Positions 51,689-64,000 of a DNA stretch of 64,000 nt are shown piece after piece; the stretch's first letter is position 1, and the number at the start of each line of letters is the position of its first letter. A program made the position numbers and the translations under genes. The DNA is from Ciona intestinalis (Eukaryota > Chordata > Ascidiacea > Phlebobranchia > Cionidae), in NCBI RefSeq assembly GCF_000224145.3, contig NC_020172.2, positions 2,317,962 through 2,381,961 of the forward strand. Direction: 5' to 3'. Below the pieces are notes generated by a model. It was not told the origin of the DNA. It did not search any database and was given only the letters and a program-made list of their open reading frames with translations.

Positions 51689-52809
51689 TTCAGTTCCTAC
51701 AAGACATTATATCTGTATTTATAATAAATAAACGTATAAACTAAATTTATTAACACTCTTTAATTCTTTTTTATTAACGCATGAAAAATAATGCCAAGTC
51801 ATGTTCTTACATAAAGACATCATACACCGCATTTTTAAATGGGGAGCGAATCATATAGTACAAAAGGCATCTAACGTTTCTTTGATGTATTTTTTTAAAA
51901 AACAATATTCTAGTTGTTTTTTATTTAAATTAAGACAGATATTTTTTTTATTTTAATGAAGCAACTGAACCAATCTCGTTTATACTATGACGCATTCGTG
52001 CTTTGTGTTCATTTCATAGAAGTGAAGTTTCTTATCAAAACTTTTCGCTTTTACAGGAAACCACCTGAATTGTATAAAGCGTAAGTAAGATTTAGTTTTT
52101 GGTTGTAAAATGATGTTGAATTGATCAGAAGCTGTCATCTAAAGTTGTTTAATTTATTTAAGGCGTTAATTTAAAGCTTAAAGGGTAGTGCTGTACGTGA
52201 ATTCGTATTTACATCTTTATAAATTGATTTGGAAATTGTAATTTGTATTTTTTGGCGTGATATTTGACACTATTGTTAAGATGTATTTGTATTTGTGATC
52301 AGCTATGTGTCATTATGACATCATAATTGTTGATGTTTACATTGTAAATTATAAAACCTGTCATCACCTTGGGTTTGGTAATCCATGTCTTGCTTTTCTT
52401 CTACCTTGTTTATAACAGCTGTGATAAACTGGAATATCTGTTCTTGTAAATCATGTCTATAAACTAGCTTGATCTATGTATTTAACCAACTAGGCATAAT
52501 ATACATTTGTTTTATACTGTTATTTTCATTCAGGTAACTATGTAATTTTGATTTAGTATTTATTATTGTAATGTAGCTTTATTTATATGTATCGCTTTTA
52601 AATTATTAGGCAAATGCAGATGTTTTGGTGTAATTTATTTCAAGCAACTCTATTATTAACTTTAATGATAACATTTTATATTGTAACTATGTTTTAAAAG
52701 CTTTCTTTTATAATTACTAGATGACGCATATGCTGGTGTTATAGTATACATTGTAAATTAGTTTATACAAAAATACATAAAAATATAACAAACCGGTAAC
52801 AAGTAAAGA
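51689..52809. other. Divergent spacer between the EMC5-GPN2 pair and SUCO
   Basis: It holds the promoters of two divergent units. A short non-coding exon candidate for SUCO lies at 52059-52082, framed by CTTTTACAG and by a strong donor, GTAAGTAAG. The proximal sequence is very AT-rich and no clear TATA position could be fixed. No coding exon is seen. Confidence 0.45.
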
Positions 52810-55800
52810 ATGCCTTTAAGATGCTTTTGGATTTTTCTAATTGGAATAATTCTGATCCTTAGTTCAAGCAGGTAGGCCATGTAACATGTATGTATAAAGT
52901 ACGTTATGTATTGAGTTTTAATGTGTAAGCATTAGAGTTAAATACTTTTCAGATTTTGGTTGCAATATTGGTCCATAGTTTAATGTTATAATGATGGTAA
53001 TTCAAGCACAAAACTAATATTTTTTATTTAAAATTTTAATCGTAAATTGTTTTTCTTATCCACCATTTTATCTTATGCTGTTATTCACAAGTCTCAAGTC
53101 TGTACCTGGGAAACTAAACTTTTAATTATATAATTTTCAACAGACATCGAGCAGAAAACATTGAAAAGAAAGAAGAAGAAACAGCAAAAGATGTTCCAAT
53201 CTCTAATGAGGAACAAACTGAAAATAATTTCAAATTAGATAAAGAAAATGAATCAGAAACCCCATTAGATTTGAAAATAGAGACTGACAAACAAATAGAC
53301 GAGAAAAATGTCAAACATGAAAATATTCCAATTATTCCAGACAATACCAATGTCAAATTTGAGAAAAAATCAGAAGAAACAGAAAATGAAAACAAAGAAA
53401 ACCCCCAAAATACAACCGAATCAGTTGTAGAAACTTCTGATTCTGAAAATTTGACAAAATCTCCTGAAAATGGGAACATTGGTTTTGAAGCTGATGGATC
53501 TACACATGTTACATTGAATGATGAGAAGATTTCAATGGAAGAGATGAAAACAACAACCCCTGGTGTTGAGGTGGAGATGGTAAATGATCCTAAAGACCAA
53601 GAGATAATTGATAAAATTTTAAACCAGGTATTTACTTAAATGTAATTTGATACATCTATTGTATAAAATCTAGTATAAGGGAGAATTTGGGCTTTTTTTA
53701 AACAAAATTAGAAGTTTTAAGTTTGTGTTTCATTTAAGTTTTTATGATGTTTGGTTTGTTCAAATATTTAGTATGCTGTTGTGGCTAAGCCAGGTAGTTT
53801 ATAAATCAATGTCTCTGTCGAGTTTTGTGTCCAAAGTCCTTTTAATTTCTCATCACTGGTCATAACAGTGGACCTTGTACTAAGCCACATTGCTGAAAAC
53901 TTCTTTGCTAAAAAATCTTCATTATTTACTCAGTAAACCAGGAATGTTTTATTGTGTAATAGTAGGATGCGTCTTATGTTAATGTTTGACAACTAACAGT
54001 GTTGCCAGGTCAAATTGAGAATACGTTAGGGTGTATAAAAAAATGCAGATAAAGTTTAAACATATTTCAATCCAAATCAAATTTTTTTTTAAAATGGTCG
54101 AGGTTAAAAATGTTTTATAAAATTTGTTTGGCAACACTGGACCTCTATTTCCTTTCTGGAGGTGGTAAATATGCTCCAGGATGTGTCTAGGCTGCAATTG
54201 TGTGTATTGTACTCAAGACCTCCAACGCAATATGATATCTTCTTAGTTTTCTGATTAGAAAAGAGTTTAAATTAGTGCATGAATGTATACTGACTAAGCC
54301 TAGTAGGATATAAGAACTCAGCAAAAGCAACCCCCCTGACTTGCATAATCCATAAATTAACCAGTGAGCAGGAAAATGGTCATTTATAATCTCTAACTGG
54401 TTAGTTGTATAAGATCCATCCTTTAGAATTGGGTGTCATTATATAGGAACTTTGTACACACACTACAGTTTTTTGGTGAATGTTATTTTGTACAGAGATC
54501 AGAGTAACAAAGTGAATCACTTTGTTTCCGTAGCTATTTTAATTTTCTAATCATTGTCTGCATCAGTTACATACAGTCAGTGTTTCAATCAGTTGTGTTT
54601 CTCTACTTCTATTTTAAATTATTGTTTTTCTGAACAGATTTGATATCAATTTCAAGCTATACCCCAATTACAACAGTATTATTTGGAATAAAGGTGTTTC
54701 AAATGCAGTTAATGTTGAATAAGTCAGTGTTAAAGTTACTATATTAGCATGTTGTATTACATGCACCATGGTAAATATTAAACTATAGCTTGTAGTTTCA
54801 ATATGATCTCACACCAAGTAGCCTGCTATATTTACCTTCTCATACCCTGCAGCCTAAAATTAACCTAAGCTGTTTTGCTGTAGTAAATGAAACAGTAACA
54901 ATGACGTGACGTGAATATCTCCACGTGTCTATTGAACATTAACGTGTCTTTCAGCAGTTGGTCTGCTATTTCCTAATCTTATCCAGAAGCATGTTTTAAA
55001 ATTTCCAAACACTAAACTTTAAAATACAACTTGAATTTAACTAATTCTGTTATTTCATGTTTACTTATTTTTAATTTACGAATATATATATATAAAATTA
55101 TTAATATAGATATATATTTCATCTTTTTAATCCAAATGTGCAATTGCACCCAGTACCTGTACATTAAACATTTGGTTGGTTTCCAACATTAGGACCTTAT
55201 TGTTTATTCATTTTATATTTTGACATTACTTTATAGGTCACAGGAAATAAATGACAGGCTGACTGTTGCGCAATACCTGTATCAGCATATACTTCAATAC
55301 CACTTATCTGTCTCATTGAGTTGCTTAAAATCCTCACCCCCCTCTTTGAAAAATCTTCAAAATTAAACATTATATTTCACATAGGCTATTTATTTTTACA
55401 TTTATCATTTAAATTAAGATATTTATGTAGTTTTCATGCTTGGTCTTTTCAAAATTACTAAAATGTAAATATATAAATATTTATAAAGATATAATATTTA
55501 TTAGTATGCTAAACAGGATATGCTAATGACATAGCAGTGGGAACATATTTCGTTAAAGACTGTCACATTAAATAATAGTTGAGGTTTTAAATTAGTTACG
55601 ATTAACAGATTACAGCCATAGAAAAGTGCCGGTAAATTTCAAGTGTAATTATATATCAGTAATTTCCGTATGCGTCATTCTTATTTGACATTCAATATCA
55701 CTTACTATGAAATAGCTGTGTAATGCCTGAGGTGCAACTATAGTAGCACTGAAACTATGGTAGTCATATAAAGTTTACTTTGTTTACAATGTAAACAAGT

Positions 55801-57884
55801 AGGTCCTTCCTTGGATCATATCCTGGTATATACCGGGTTATAAGGTATGACATGAACAAAATAAATTCAATTTATATTCACAATATCCGGGCTAATACAT
55901 TTTAAGTTGTGAATAAACCTGATTTTCTTAGCTTATGTAAAGCATTGTACATTTGTACTCAACAACTGAAGTCCATGTTTCTCTATATATATTTGTTTAA
56001 ATGTTACTAACTAGTAACTATCATTATTATAATTGTTGTGGTTCAATGATTTGTGTCTAGTAACACCTTACTTCTATGCATAGTTATAGATTAGATGACC
56101 CCTTTATATACAACATACACCAATACAAGTGTTTGTCCCACTTACATATTGTTTTTATAACACATCTGAGTGTTAACAGTCACACTATTTGTTGTCTGTA
56201 CAATAATTGTATTAACAGGCCACAATGAGAGTGTGTTTGTTGCATAAGTTGCATATGTGTTGTTTAGATGAAAGTTCGGAAGTTAGACTGTGCTGTTATC
56301 CTGTTCATATTGCAAATTCAACAGTCATTGTGTATTTATTGAATACACCTATGTTATTATTTAGCAGTGCGGCAATAGGAATACAATAGCCATGTTGATG
56401 TTGATTATTGGTAGTTTTGTTTCCTGTGCTCACATTACTCCATGTATTGAATAGCATATGCTGGTATTATGTGAGCAAAATATGCAACAAACTGTATTCC
56501 GAATATCAATGTCCGCAGCTATTATTCTTCTCACCCTTTGCTTTGTAGTACAGGTATGACTATGAATATGAACTTGTTTAAGTTGTAGAAAAAAATGACC
56601 ATTTGTGCTTAAAATAGGAAGTAAATTTTTGTTTTTGTCCCAAAACAATATTTTTCACTTCGTAATTTATTTTTATGACGTGTGTAAAATAAAAGGCTTG
56701 GTGACAGATCAATGTTTCAGATAAAATAATCTACCATGAGATTTTACAAACTCGTCGTAAATTTAAAAAAATAAATCAAATTACACCAATTTTCTTCATT
56801 CAAATAATAAAAATCCACAATTTATATATTAAAAAATCAAGAGTTTGTTATCAACAACATATTAAATTGAAATAACATATTAAATAACACCATTTGTTCT
56901 TGAACTAATAAAACTCCACAATTTTCAAATCAATGAAAAAAATAATAGGCTATATTGTCATGTCTCATACTGTAAATCCAATATTAGTATCTTCTCATTT
57001 TCTTCACCACCAATGTTATTATGGGTTGCTTACCAAGTAACCATTGTATTCTTCACACACGAATAACTTCTAAACCTCAATGAGATTAGAAAGCATTATC
57101 ATTTGTTTGTGTTAGTCTATCTTTACATCCACAGTAACCACTATTCTGTAGGACAATTTAAACTGATTTCCCCACATTTGGACAGTAATTTGTTTCATAC
57201 TTACTTATTAATATTAATTTAATTAATATTTTCTAAACTAATTATGTGTTCTAGTATGAAATTGTTCTGTACAACAGACAGTGTTTGGAAGAAATTATCA
57301 ATTTATGTTGCCTAATTTCCAATGTTTACTACCATATATAATATATATTATCTGTTCAGCTAATAAATATAGCGCGCAACAAAAAGTAAAAATCTGACAC
57401 ACCTTCAGTGAATTAACACACCACACTGGTCTGCATACGACATAGGCTACCTAACCAATTTATTCTTATATCTACAGTCAGTTGATGAACCAACCAAGGA
57501 AGACGTCAACTTAACTAAGATTGTGGATGAAATAAACAACACAATCTTGGTAAGAAAAATCGTAATTTTTTTGATTGAAAGTTTGGTAATAATAAAAGTA
57601 ACTTATTTCTAGGCCTCTAAAACTGTGTCCTGCATAATTGTAAATAATTGACAAGAAATTTATGAAAAAATGTTGTGTAAAACTTAAAAATAATTTAAAA
57701 TATTGTGCCCAAAAAAGATGCAAGAAATGCTTACCAAAGCAGACTTTATTTCAGAATGATTCCCACACTGAGAGTAAACCTGATGTGCTACCCACCACAA
57801 ATGATGATCTTACACAAACAGTTATTGAACCTAAAACAACGCATACTGTTCATTTAAATAAAGCTGTTGATTCTGAAGACCAAG

Positions 57885-57916
<32 letters not shown>

Positions 57917-60900
57917 GAAGTGAGTTTTTATACCTTCGCTTATAGTTCTGCATTACCTGAAATTTAATTTACAAAATAAGCAGTTTTAGCCCCCCCCCCC
58001 TTTTTATTTCCTGATACTGTTTTGTACAACTCACATTTATTGACTTTACAGTTTTATTTAGTTTTAAATAAAAATATCTTGCACCGTACATGCATTAAAA
58101 TTCTGGTAATTGTCTTTATTCTAGTATTTAAAATATTTCCAGGTTAAAACTGAAGAACAAAATGAACAAATTCTTGAACCTAAAAGTAAAATAAACAAAC
58201 CAGAAAAAGAAGGTAAGTAGAAGATAAGCATTTTTATATTTTTCTTGTTTTGTCTGCCTTCGCCAAGAAATTATTGTTTTACCTACCGGAAGTGCTGAAA
58301 AATAGTATTTCAAATATTAATTTATTAACACTTTATATATTAGAAGAAGAAACAGAAGCTGTACCTACTGCTGATAAGGAAGACACCACCACCAGTAATG
58401 ATAATGAAGTTGAAAACACTGATAAACAAGAAGTTATTGTTAATTCAAATAAAACAACAACTGCTAATGGTAAGTCGCAATGTATGTGATGTATCAATGT
58501 TTTCATTATTTATGAATACAAATTATCCCATCTGTGTTTGTTTGTATTTGGTCGATTTGATATTTTTATTCTGTCTTGTTAAATTCTATATGTATAGTGT
58601 GCATTTGGAGCATAAGATACATATTACTGTATCACAATATGGGTTGTATTGGTGTAGGGTAAGACATAAAAAACCAAGTGGGTTTGATTTAACAAACTTT
58701 AGCATTTATAATTCAAATCACAAAAAAAGTGTTACAGTAACTTGGGGAACCAACTCTTGTCTAAATCCTAGGCTTTGCTGTAAGACCTCCCACATAGCAT
58801 AGACTCGGCGTAACCTTGTGCTTACAACATGTGTATGGTAGACTGTAGTCACACTCACACTAGAATCTAGTTGGATATTGGATTTATTGTAAAAAAGTGG
58901 GCGCTAGCATTATGGTGACTTACTGAAAAAGGACTAAATCTAACCTAAATCTCAGGTTCCCTAGTGTGCCCTGTTGTAAGACCTCTCATAAGATTTAGTA
59001 AAAATATAAGTGGGCCCTTGGTTAAAACATTCCAGAGCTAATAAATTATACTAATAACGAAAAAAAAAAATGAAATGGTAGTTAAGCAGTGTAACATATG
59101 TTATATACTGGGTGTTGTTTTGCTTTGAAAATAATTCGATTGTTAACTTTTATCCAGCTGAAGAGAAACAGAATGAGGAAAATGTTAAACTTGAAGTGGA
59201 TAGTATTCAGTCGTTTGAAGAATGGAAGAAAAAACAAATACAAGATCGGGTAAGTGTTTCTATATTTAGATTAACGAGATATGACTGTTACAATGAAGCA
59301 TGATATATAAAAAATAAAAAAAGTTCCTAATGTTTGACAACTATAAGTTTACCAGCATTTTAACATTGTCAAACCCAGATTTCAATAAAAATACATAAAG
59401 TTGTCGCCTATATTTTACCAGATTAGTTTCCCGAACCAAGTTTCCATTAAAAGTACATAATATTTTGCCTATAATTCAATTTTGATTCCATGTTTCTCCC
59501 AGGAGGAAGCAGCAGTGAAAGTAACGAGTCAAAGTCCTCCTCGAGCGATAAGAACAAAGAAAACACAAGTTAATTACGCATCCCAAGATTGTGGAGCAAA
59601 AATTTTAACTCAAAATCCTGAAGCTAAGGTAAGTTATCTATGTTATTATACACTGGGCAAAGGTAATTGTGATGTCATAAACAATGATACAAACAAGAGA
59701 ATTAAAGGTTAAAGTTCATTTTTACATTATGCCAGTATTTACGCTTTACAGCAGTTCTTAGTAGAACCATGCACCATGGTTAACTTTCTATGCTACTGTG
59801 TTAGGTAAAACCTCAGCGCAAGTTTTAAAATTGGTATCCTTTTATAAGTTTTAAAATTGGTATTCTTTAGCCCCTCCACACTGCCTTGTATGGACATTTC
59901 TAATACATTTGCACACTATACTGTGTCCCTCGGAGTAATAGCAGTTATATTATTTCAAGCAGTTGAAAATACTAAACAACACCACTTATACAGTTGGTAT
60001 TATATTATTGCACACTGTACACTGCCATAAAATAATATGCGATTTTTTTAATGCATTTGCGATACTGTGTGGGTTTGCCTCAGAAATATGGAAGTTATAT
60101 TATTTCGAGCAGTGAAAATACTAAACAACACCATTTATAACAAACATACCTTATATTTTTAGCATGTATCAGCAATATTAGATGAGAACAAAGACATGTA
60201 CATGTTAAACCCATGTTCTGCTAACATATGGTTTGTTGTGGAACTATGTGAACCTATTCAGGTATTTATAATTTCTATATCATAATATTAAGATTTAACA
60301 GTAATATGTAAATTTTCTTGTTTATATCATAAAAATAGGGTATATGTATTTCAATATTTGTTTGTGTAACATTTTCTGTGTTATTTATTTGATACCTAGA
60401 ACTCTCAAAATTATTCCCAGATTTATGTTTAAGTTAAAATAATTTAAAGCTTTTAATGCTGAAACAACTAAGTAGAATAATTTAAAGAATAAATAACATT
60501 TGGTTAAAGGCTATAAAAAACACACCAAAATTAAGTGTACCAGATAAATAGACATATTTTTCCAAAACTTATATCATCAGTCTCTTATTCATATATAATC
60601 TATGGTTGGTTGACGTACAACTTTTTGTAAAATTTGTTTTCTTCGCTCCCAGATCCGACAACTACAAGTTGCCAACCTTGAGTTATTTTCATCTGCCCCC
60701 CATATCTTTGATATTTCTATAAGCGAGCGTTACCCTGCTAGAGAATGGCGCCCTCTGGGGACATTTGAGGCAAGAAACGAACGAACTGTTCAAACTTTCG
60801 CTCCACCAAGAGAAGAACTTATGTTTGCCAAGTATATTAAGGTACATGATGTTGAAATAATAGTATCAAAAATTAATTCATTATTTTAACTTTCCCAAAA

Positions 60901-63900
60901 AAGTCTGCATATGTTTGAGATATCCTCAACCATTTTGTTCTATTGTGCTTAAGTAGGTAAACTTGTAGGGCTAGGCACGCTAGGGTTTCTGAGATTTAGA
61001 CCAAAGCTGGTCCATTACCCCAACATTCATAAATTGTTTAAAACGGATATAAGAGAGTTGCTTCAAAATATAAAGCTGGGCAATGGATATGAAACTTTGA
61101 CGTGTTTTACCGATTACCTTTTTTTCCAGGTAATAAAATGATAACACATCAGACAAATGCACATTAGGCTCTTCAATTGTTAAAACAATTTTATGAAAAA
61201 ATCTGCTAAAAACAAAAATAAATTGTGATTTATACAGTGTGATTTCTAAACTGGTTTCAAAAATATACAAAATTTGAATAATATCAACTTATATAATGAC
61301 ACTTGACAATATGAGTGGTGTATTAAAGTGCTTGGATTGGTAAATATTGAATGACTGTTGAGTGTTAGGTTTAAATTTCCCAATATCCTGGTGTGATGTC
61401 GTAATGTCAACGTGTATATATGTCAAACCTAATCTACAACTATATTTATCTTTATAGTAATATAATAATTTTAAGTCTGTTCTTTATGATGTTTCGTACT
61501 GTTGGACCTTACACATAAAGAATAAAACATTAACTTAAAATAATTAAACTTTAAAACATTTGGCTTGTTTGTTTTCTGCTCTATTCTGCATGGTGAGATT
61601 CTACAACCTAACACTCCATCTGAATCCTGAGATTGGCTTAAAATCCAGAAAAAAAATTAATTGATTTAAATTTTTTAAATAAAACATAAATAAAATATTA
61701 TTATGTTTTATACCAAGGACTTGGTTTTAAATTCTGAATAAAAATTCATTAATAAGATTATTTCTTTAGTTTGAGATGAAGAGTCACTTTGGGAAAGAGC
61801 ATTTCTGTCCTCTCACCCTCATTCGTGTCCTTGGAGTCTCTATGGTGGAGGAGTATGAGGAAACCGAGGATAAAAATAATGAGAAGAGTGAGATGGGGAG
61901 GGAGAGTGGGGAGCAAAAAGTAAGAAACAAATATTGAACAAATATTTTGTAAAAGTGCGAAAATAAGCAAATTGTTTTATTTTGAATTTAATCTAAAGAA
62001 AATTGTTCTTCCGGTCTGTGGAACACTGTAAAATACAAAAAAATGATTTTAACATTATGCTTTTGTCTATTGCAGGAGATATAAATTGCCACCTATTGTA
62101 AATTTGAGGGAAAATTATACCTGGCGTGATACAATATATTACATCCTCTGTTTACACAGAATACCTTAAGTTATATAATGACCAATTTGTGCACCATTCT
62201 CGGATATCAAATACAATAATAAACACATAAGAATAAAAAATAGCCTGATACGATATATATATATTCTCTGTTCATTTAGATCATTAAAAACATCCATGAT
62301 GACGATGTTGTTAATGAGGATGGTAAAGAAAGTGGATCGATTGAAAAGATGTTTAAGATTATGAAGAATGCAGTCGGTACGTTGCTAGGCAATGGCGGAA
62401 GTGAACAGAATACGACAAACGAAACAAAGTAAGTTGTGATTATGGTGTAATGTGGGCTGTTGTTATATATTCTAGAATTCAATGCATTTTTCTAAATTTC
62501 AATGCATTTAACATATTGATTGATTACCAACAAGCGGCTGTGGCGCAATACTGCCTTTGAGGAGCATTTTTTATACTAATATTACAAGAGGAGCATTTTT
62601 TATACTAATATTACTAATATATATATTTCAAAATATATTTGTCAATTCACTTTATGTTTACAAATCATAAAATTTCTTTATTTCAGCATTTCCAATGAAA
62701 CTTTGGATGAAAAAACAAACAAAACAGAAGAAGATGATAAAATTGATCCGAAATGGGAATCCCCCGTTACCTTAGTAACAAACAAGTAAATATGTTTTCT
62801 TTATTTAATTTACGCTAAGGTCTGTGCTTGCACTTTTTAATTTTTTGAAACAGATAAAGTTAAAGTTTCATATATTTTTGATTAAAAAAAAACCTTATTT
62901 TTAAAAAATGTTTATACTAATAGGATGGAAAACATATTTATTTATGTAACGAAACGTTTTAGGTTACAAAGTTTTGAACAAAATAATAATTTTTAATAAG
63001 TTTAAAAAATCAAAAAAAAAATACATTTTATAGTAAATTATATTGTGATCAAAATTTCTTTTTTCAGATCTGAAGTTGCTCCTCCCGTGCTCCGGAAGAC
63101 ACCCATCGTAACATTAGTGGAGACGGGAGATGGACAAGAGGTTTTGATGGAAGAAGATTTCAATCCTCATCTTCATTCGTTAAGGTTTCTCGATAAAATA
63201 TCTCGGGATAAATTCACGGCTCATCTATGTTGGTTCCTGGAGCTTATATACAGGTGGGTGGGTTATATATTAAATGCAATGTAAGTTGTAAAACAGTAAG
63301 GTTGGGGAAGACGGGACACATTCAGCACATGTTGTTGAAATATCCTGATTGTGTTTTAAAAAATTAACAACGGTCCGAATGAGTTGTGAGGATACGGTTT
63401 TATAATTCTTTGAATTTCTTTACTACCGAATGGGTTCAAGAAAATAGAATGAAAAGGTGTCTTCCCCACCACTTTATAGTTACTATTGTGCTCTACTCTA
63501 ATGGGCATTTTATTTTACTTGCTTGTGGGTTGTTTTGATATATGTCAGCCCGACGAAAAGTTCATTTAGAAATGCAAAACAAGTCCATTACAACATGTAT
63601 TGCATGTTTGTTAGACTTTAAAAACTTCTATTGCATTTAAAATGCAAACAAAATGGTTTCTAAAAAATTGTAAAATAATGTACTTCAACTCATTGTGCAT
63701 TCCGAAAATTTGATCTGTGTGAAAGCTTGTTGAAGTCATAGGAAATTGATATAATGAACCAGAGTTGCTTCCTTACTTGCAGAACTTAACTCCTTATTCC
63801 AATACAGAGTATCAGTGATGTCATGCATCATGCAACCATACAACAACCAGACATCTGCTGATCCTTCTCTTTATGCATATGTGCTGCATAAGAAAGTCAA

Positions 63901-64000
63901 CCAAGAACAGCAAGTTCCACCCAAAGTGACAGAATTCAAAGAAAAATCAAAAGATTTCGTGAAAATTGAAGAAGTACAAAAGGCTGCACCACTGGATGAT
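52810..64000 (+). CDS. suco: SUN domain-containing ossification factor (SUCO/Opt), 5' 754 codons
   Basis: Fifteen exons: 52810-52871, 53144-53627, 57478-57549, 57755-57919, 58143-58212, 58344-58469, 59158-59249, 59503-59628, 60163-60261, 60653-60841, 61770-61919, 62280-62428, 62687-62785, 63068-63253 and 63808 onward (runs off the end). The ATG has an in-frame TAA just before it. The N-terminus is hydrophobic (residues about 4-20, signal or membrane anchor), followed by about 330 acidic, Thr/Glu-rich, unconserved residues, then the family motif FEEWKKK and the SUN-like domain (about residues 377-525): [56 protein letters not shown] and [20 protein letters not shown]. The coiled coil and C-terminal membrane segment of the family lie beyond the window. 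In vertebrates the protein is an ER protein linked to osteoblast secretion; a tunicate role would be in ER biology rather than bone. Confidence 0.94.
53628..57477. other. Large second intron of SUCO (3.85 kb)
   Basis: By far the longest intron in the window. I see no nested gene; open frames in it are short and without recognisable homology. The sequence is AT-rich, with TA-rich microsatellite patches at about 55082-55115 and 57334-57350. Its position right after the first exons makes it a natural place for enhancers, but no specific site is supported. Confidence 0.5.
57884..57917 (+). repeat. ACA microsatellite coding a threonine run in SUCO exon 4
   Basis: An (ACA)n tract translated as ten consecutive threonines in the disordered N-terminal region of SUCO. 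The exon ends a few bases later at a GTGAGT donor. Length variation by slippage would stay in frame. Confidence 0.85.
58735..58995. repeat. Two copies of the TAAATCC(C/T)AGG dispersed repeat in SUCO intron 6
   Basis: About 58735-58800 contains CTTGTCTAAATCCTAGGC ... TGCTGTAAGACCTCCCACATAG. About 58915-58995 contains TAACCTAAATCTCAGGTTCCCTAGTGTGCCCTGTTGTAAGACCTCTCATA. They are clearly related to each other and to the segment at 37385-37445. They contribute to the spurious open frame 58398-58802. Confidence 0.55.
63303..63470. mobile_element. Member of the palindromic MITE family in SUCO intron 14
   Basis: The left part reads TTGGGGAAGACGGGACACATTCAGCACAT; the right part reads AAGAAAATAGAATGAAAAGGTG followed by TCTTCCCCACCACTTTATAG. 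The ends GGGGAAGAC and GTCTTCCCC are an inverted pair. The middle (GTGAGGATACGGTTTTATAATTCTTTGAATTTC, with mutations) matches 46866-47012. No transposase frame. Confidence 0.75.

Noticed and set aside
58398..58802. 134-codon plus-strand frame inside SUCO
   Set aside because: It overlaps SUCO exon 6 in another frame and runs on through intron and dispersed repeats; no homology.

Overview
This window looks like a nuclear chromosome segment from an ascidian tunicate, most likely Ciona. It is AT-rich. Coding exons of about 40-480 bp carry clean GT/AG introns of a few hundred bases. The encoded proteins are clearly deuterostome-like. The non-coding DNA is full of short MITE and SINE-like repeats, and one pair of genes is packed so tightly that it resembles the trans-spliced operons known from Ciona. 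Genus and species are inference; the gene families are read directly from the translated exons.

Layout, left to right. 1-352 is a minisatellite. 975-1922 (+) is an intact single-exon serine hydrolase-like gene (SERHL family). 3116-3585 (-) holds the last two exons of an unrecognised gene that runs into a 500-base gap (3586-4085). About 4137-10201 (+) is an LMBR1/LMBR1L-family multi-pass membrane protein in nine visible exons, with its 5' end lost in the gap. 12119-28396 (+) is POLR2A, the largest subunit of RNA polymerase II, with about 30 exons and a CTD-coding last exon. It is damaged by two assembly gaps, two apparent one-base deletions next to the first gap, and a second haplotype copy of one exon. 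29712-48513 (+) is a complete 31-exon bridge-like lipid transfer protein (BLTP3, the UHRF1BP1/UHRF1BP1L family). 49271-50978 (-) is GPN2 (4 exons) and 50997-51688 (-) is EMC5/MMGT1 (3 exons), separated by only 18 bases and probably forming an operon. 52810 to the window end (+) is the first 15 coding exons of SUCO, an ER-associated SUN-domain protein.

The exon chains were checked by length. BLTP3 sums to 1,478 codons, GPN2 to 301, EMC5 to 108, LMBR1 to 601 and the SUCO part to 754, each a whole number. The RPB1 exons before the CTD linker also keep frame throughout.

Functionally the genes are housekeeping: Pol II transcription (POLR2A, and GPN2, whose family helps Pol II assembly and import), ER membrane biogenesis (EMC5, SUCO) and membrane or lipid traffic (LMBR1, BLTP3). 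No bacterial-type system, CRISPR array or virus is visible. The main points of interest are the EMC5-GPN2 junction, where stop codon, possible trans-splice site and poly(A) signals overlap; the Thr4-poor Pol II CTD; and two hAT-type MITEs with different ends but a shared core.
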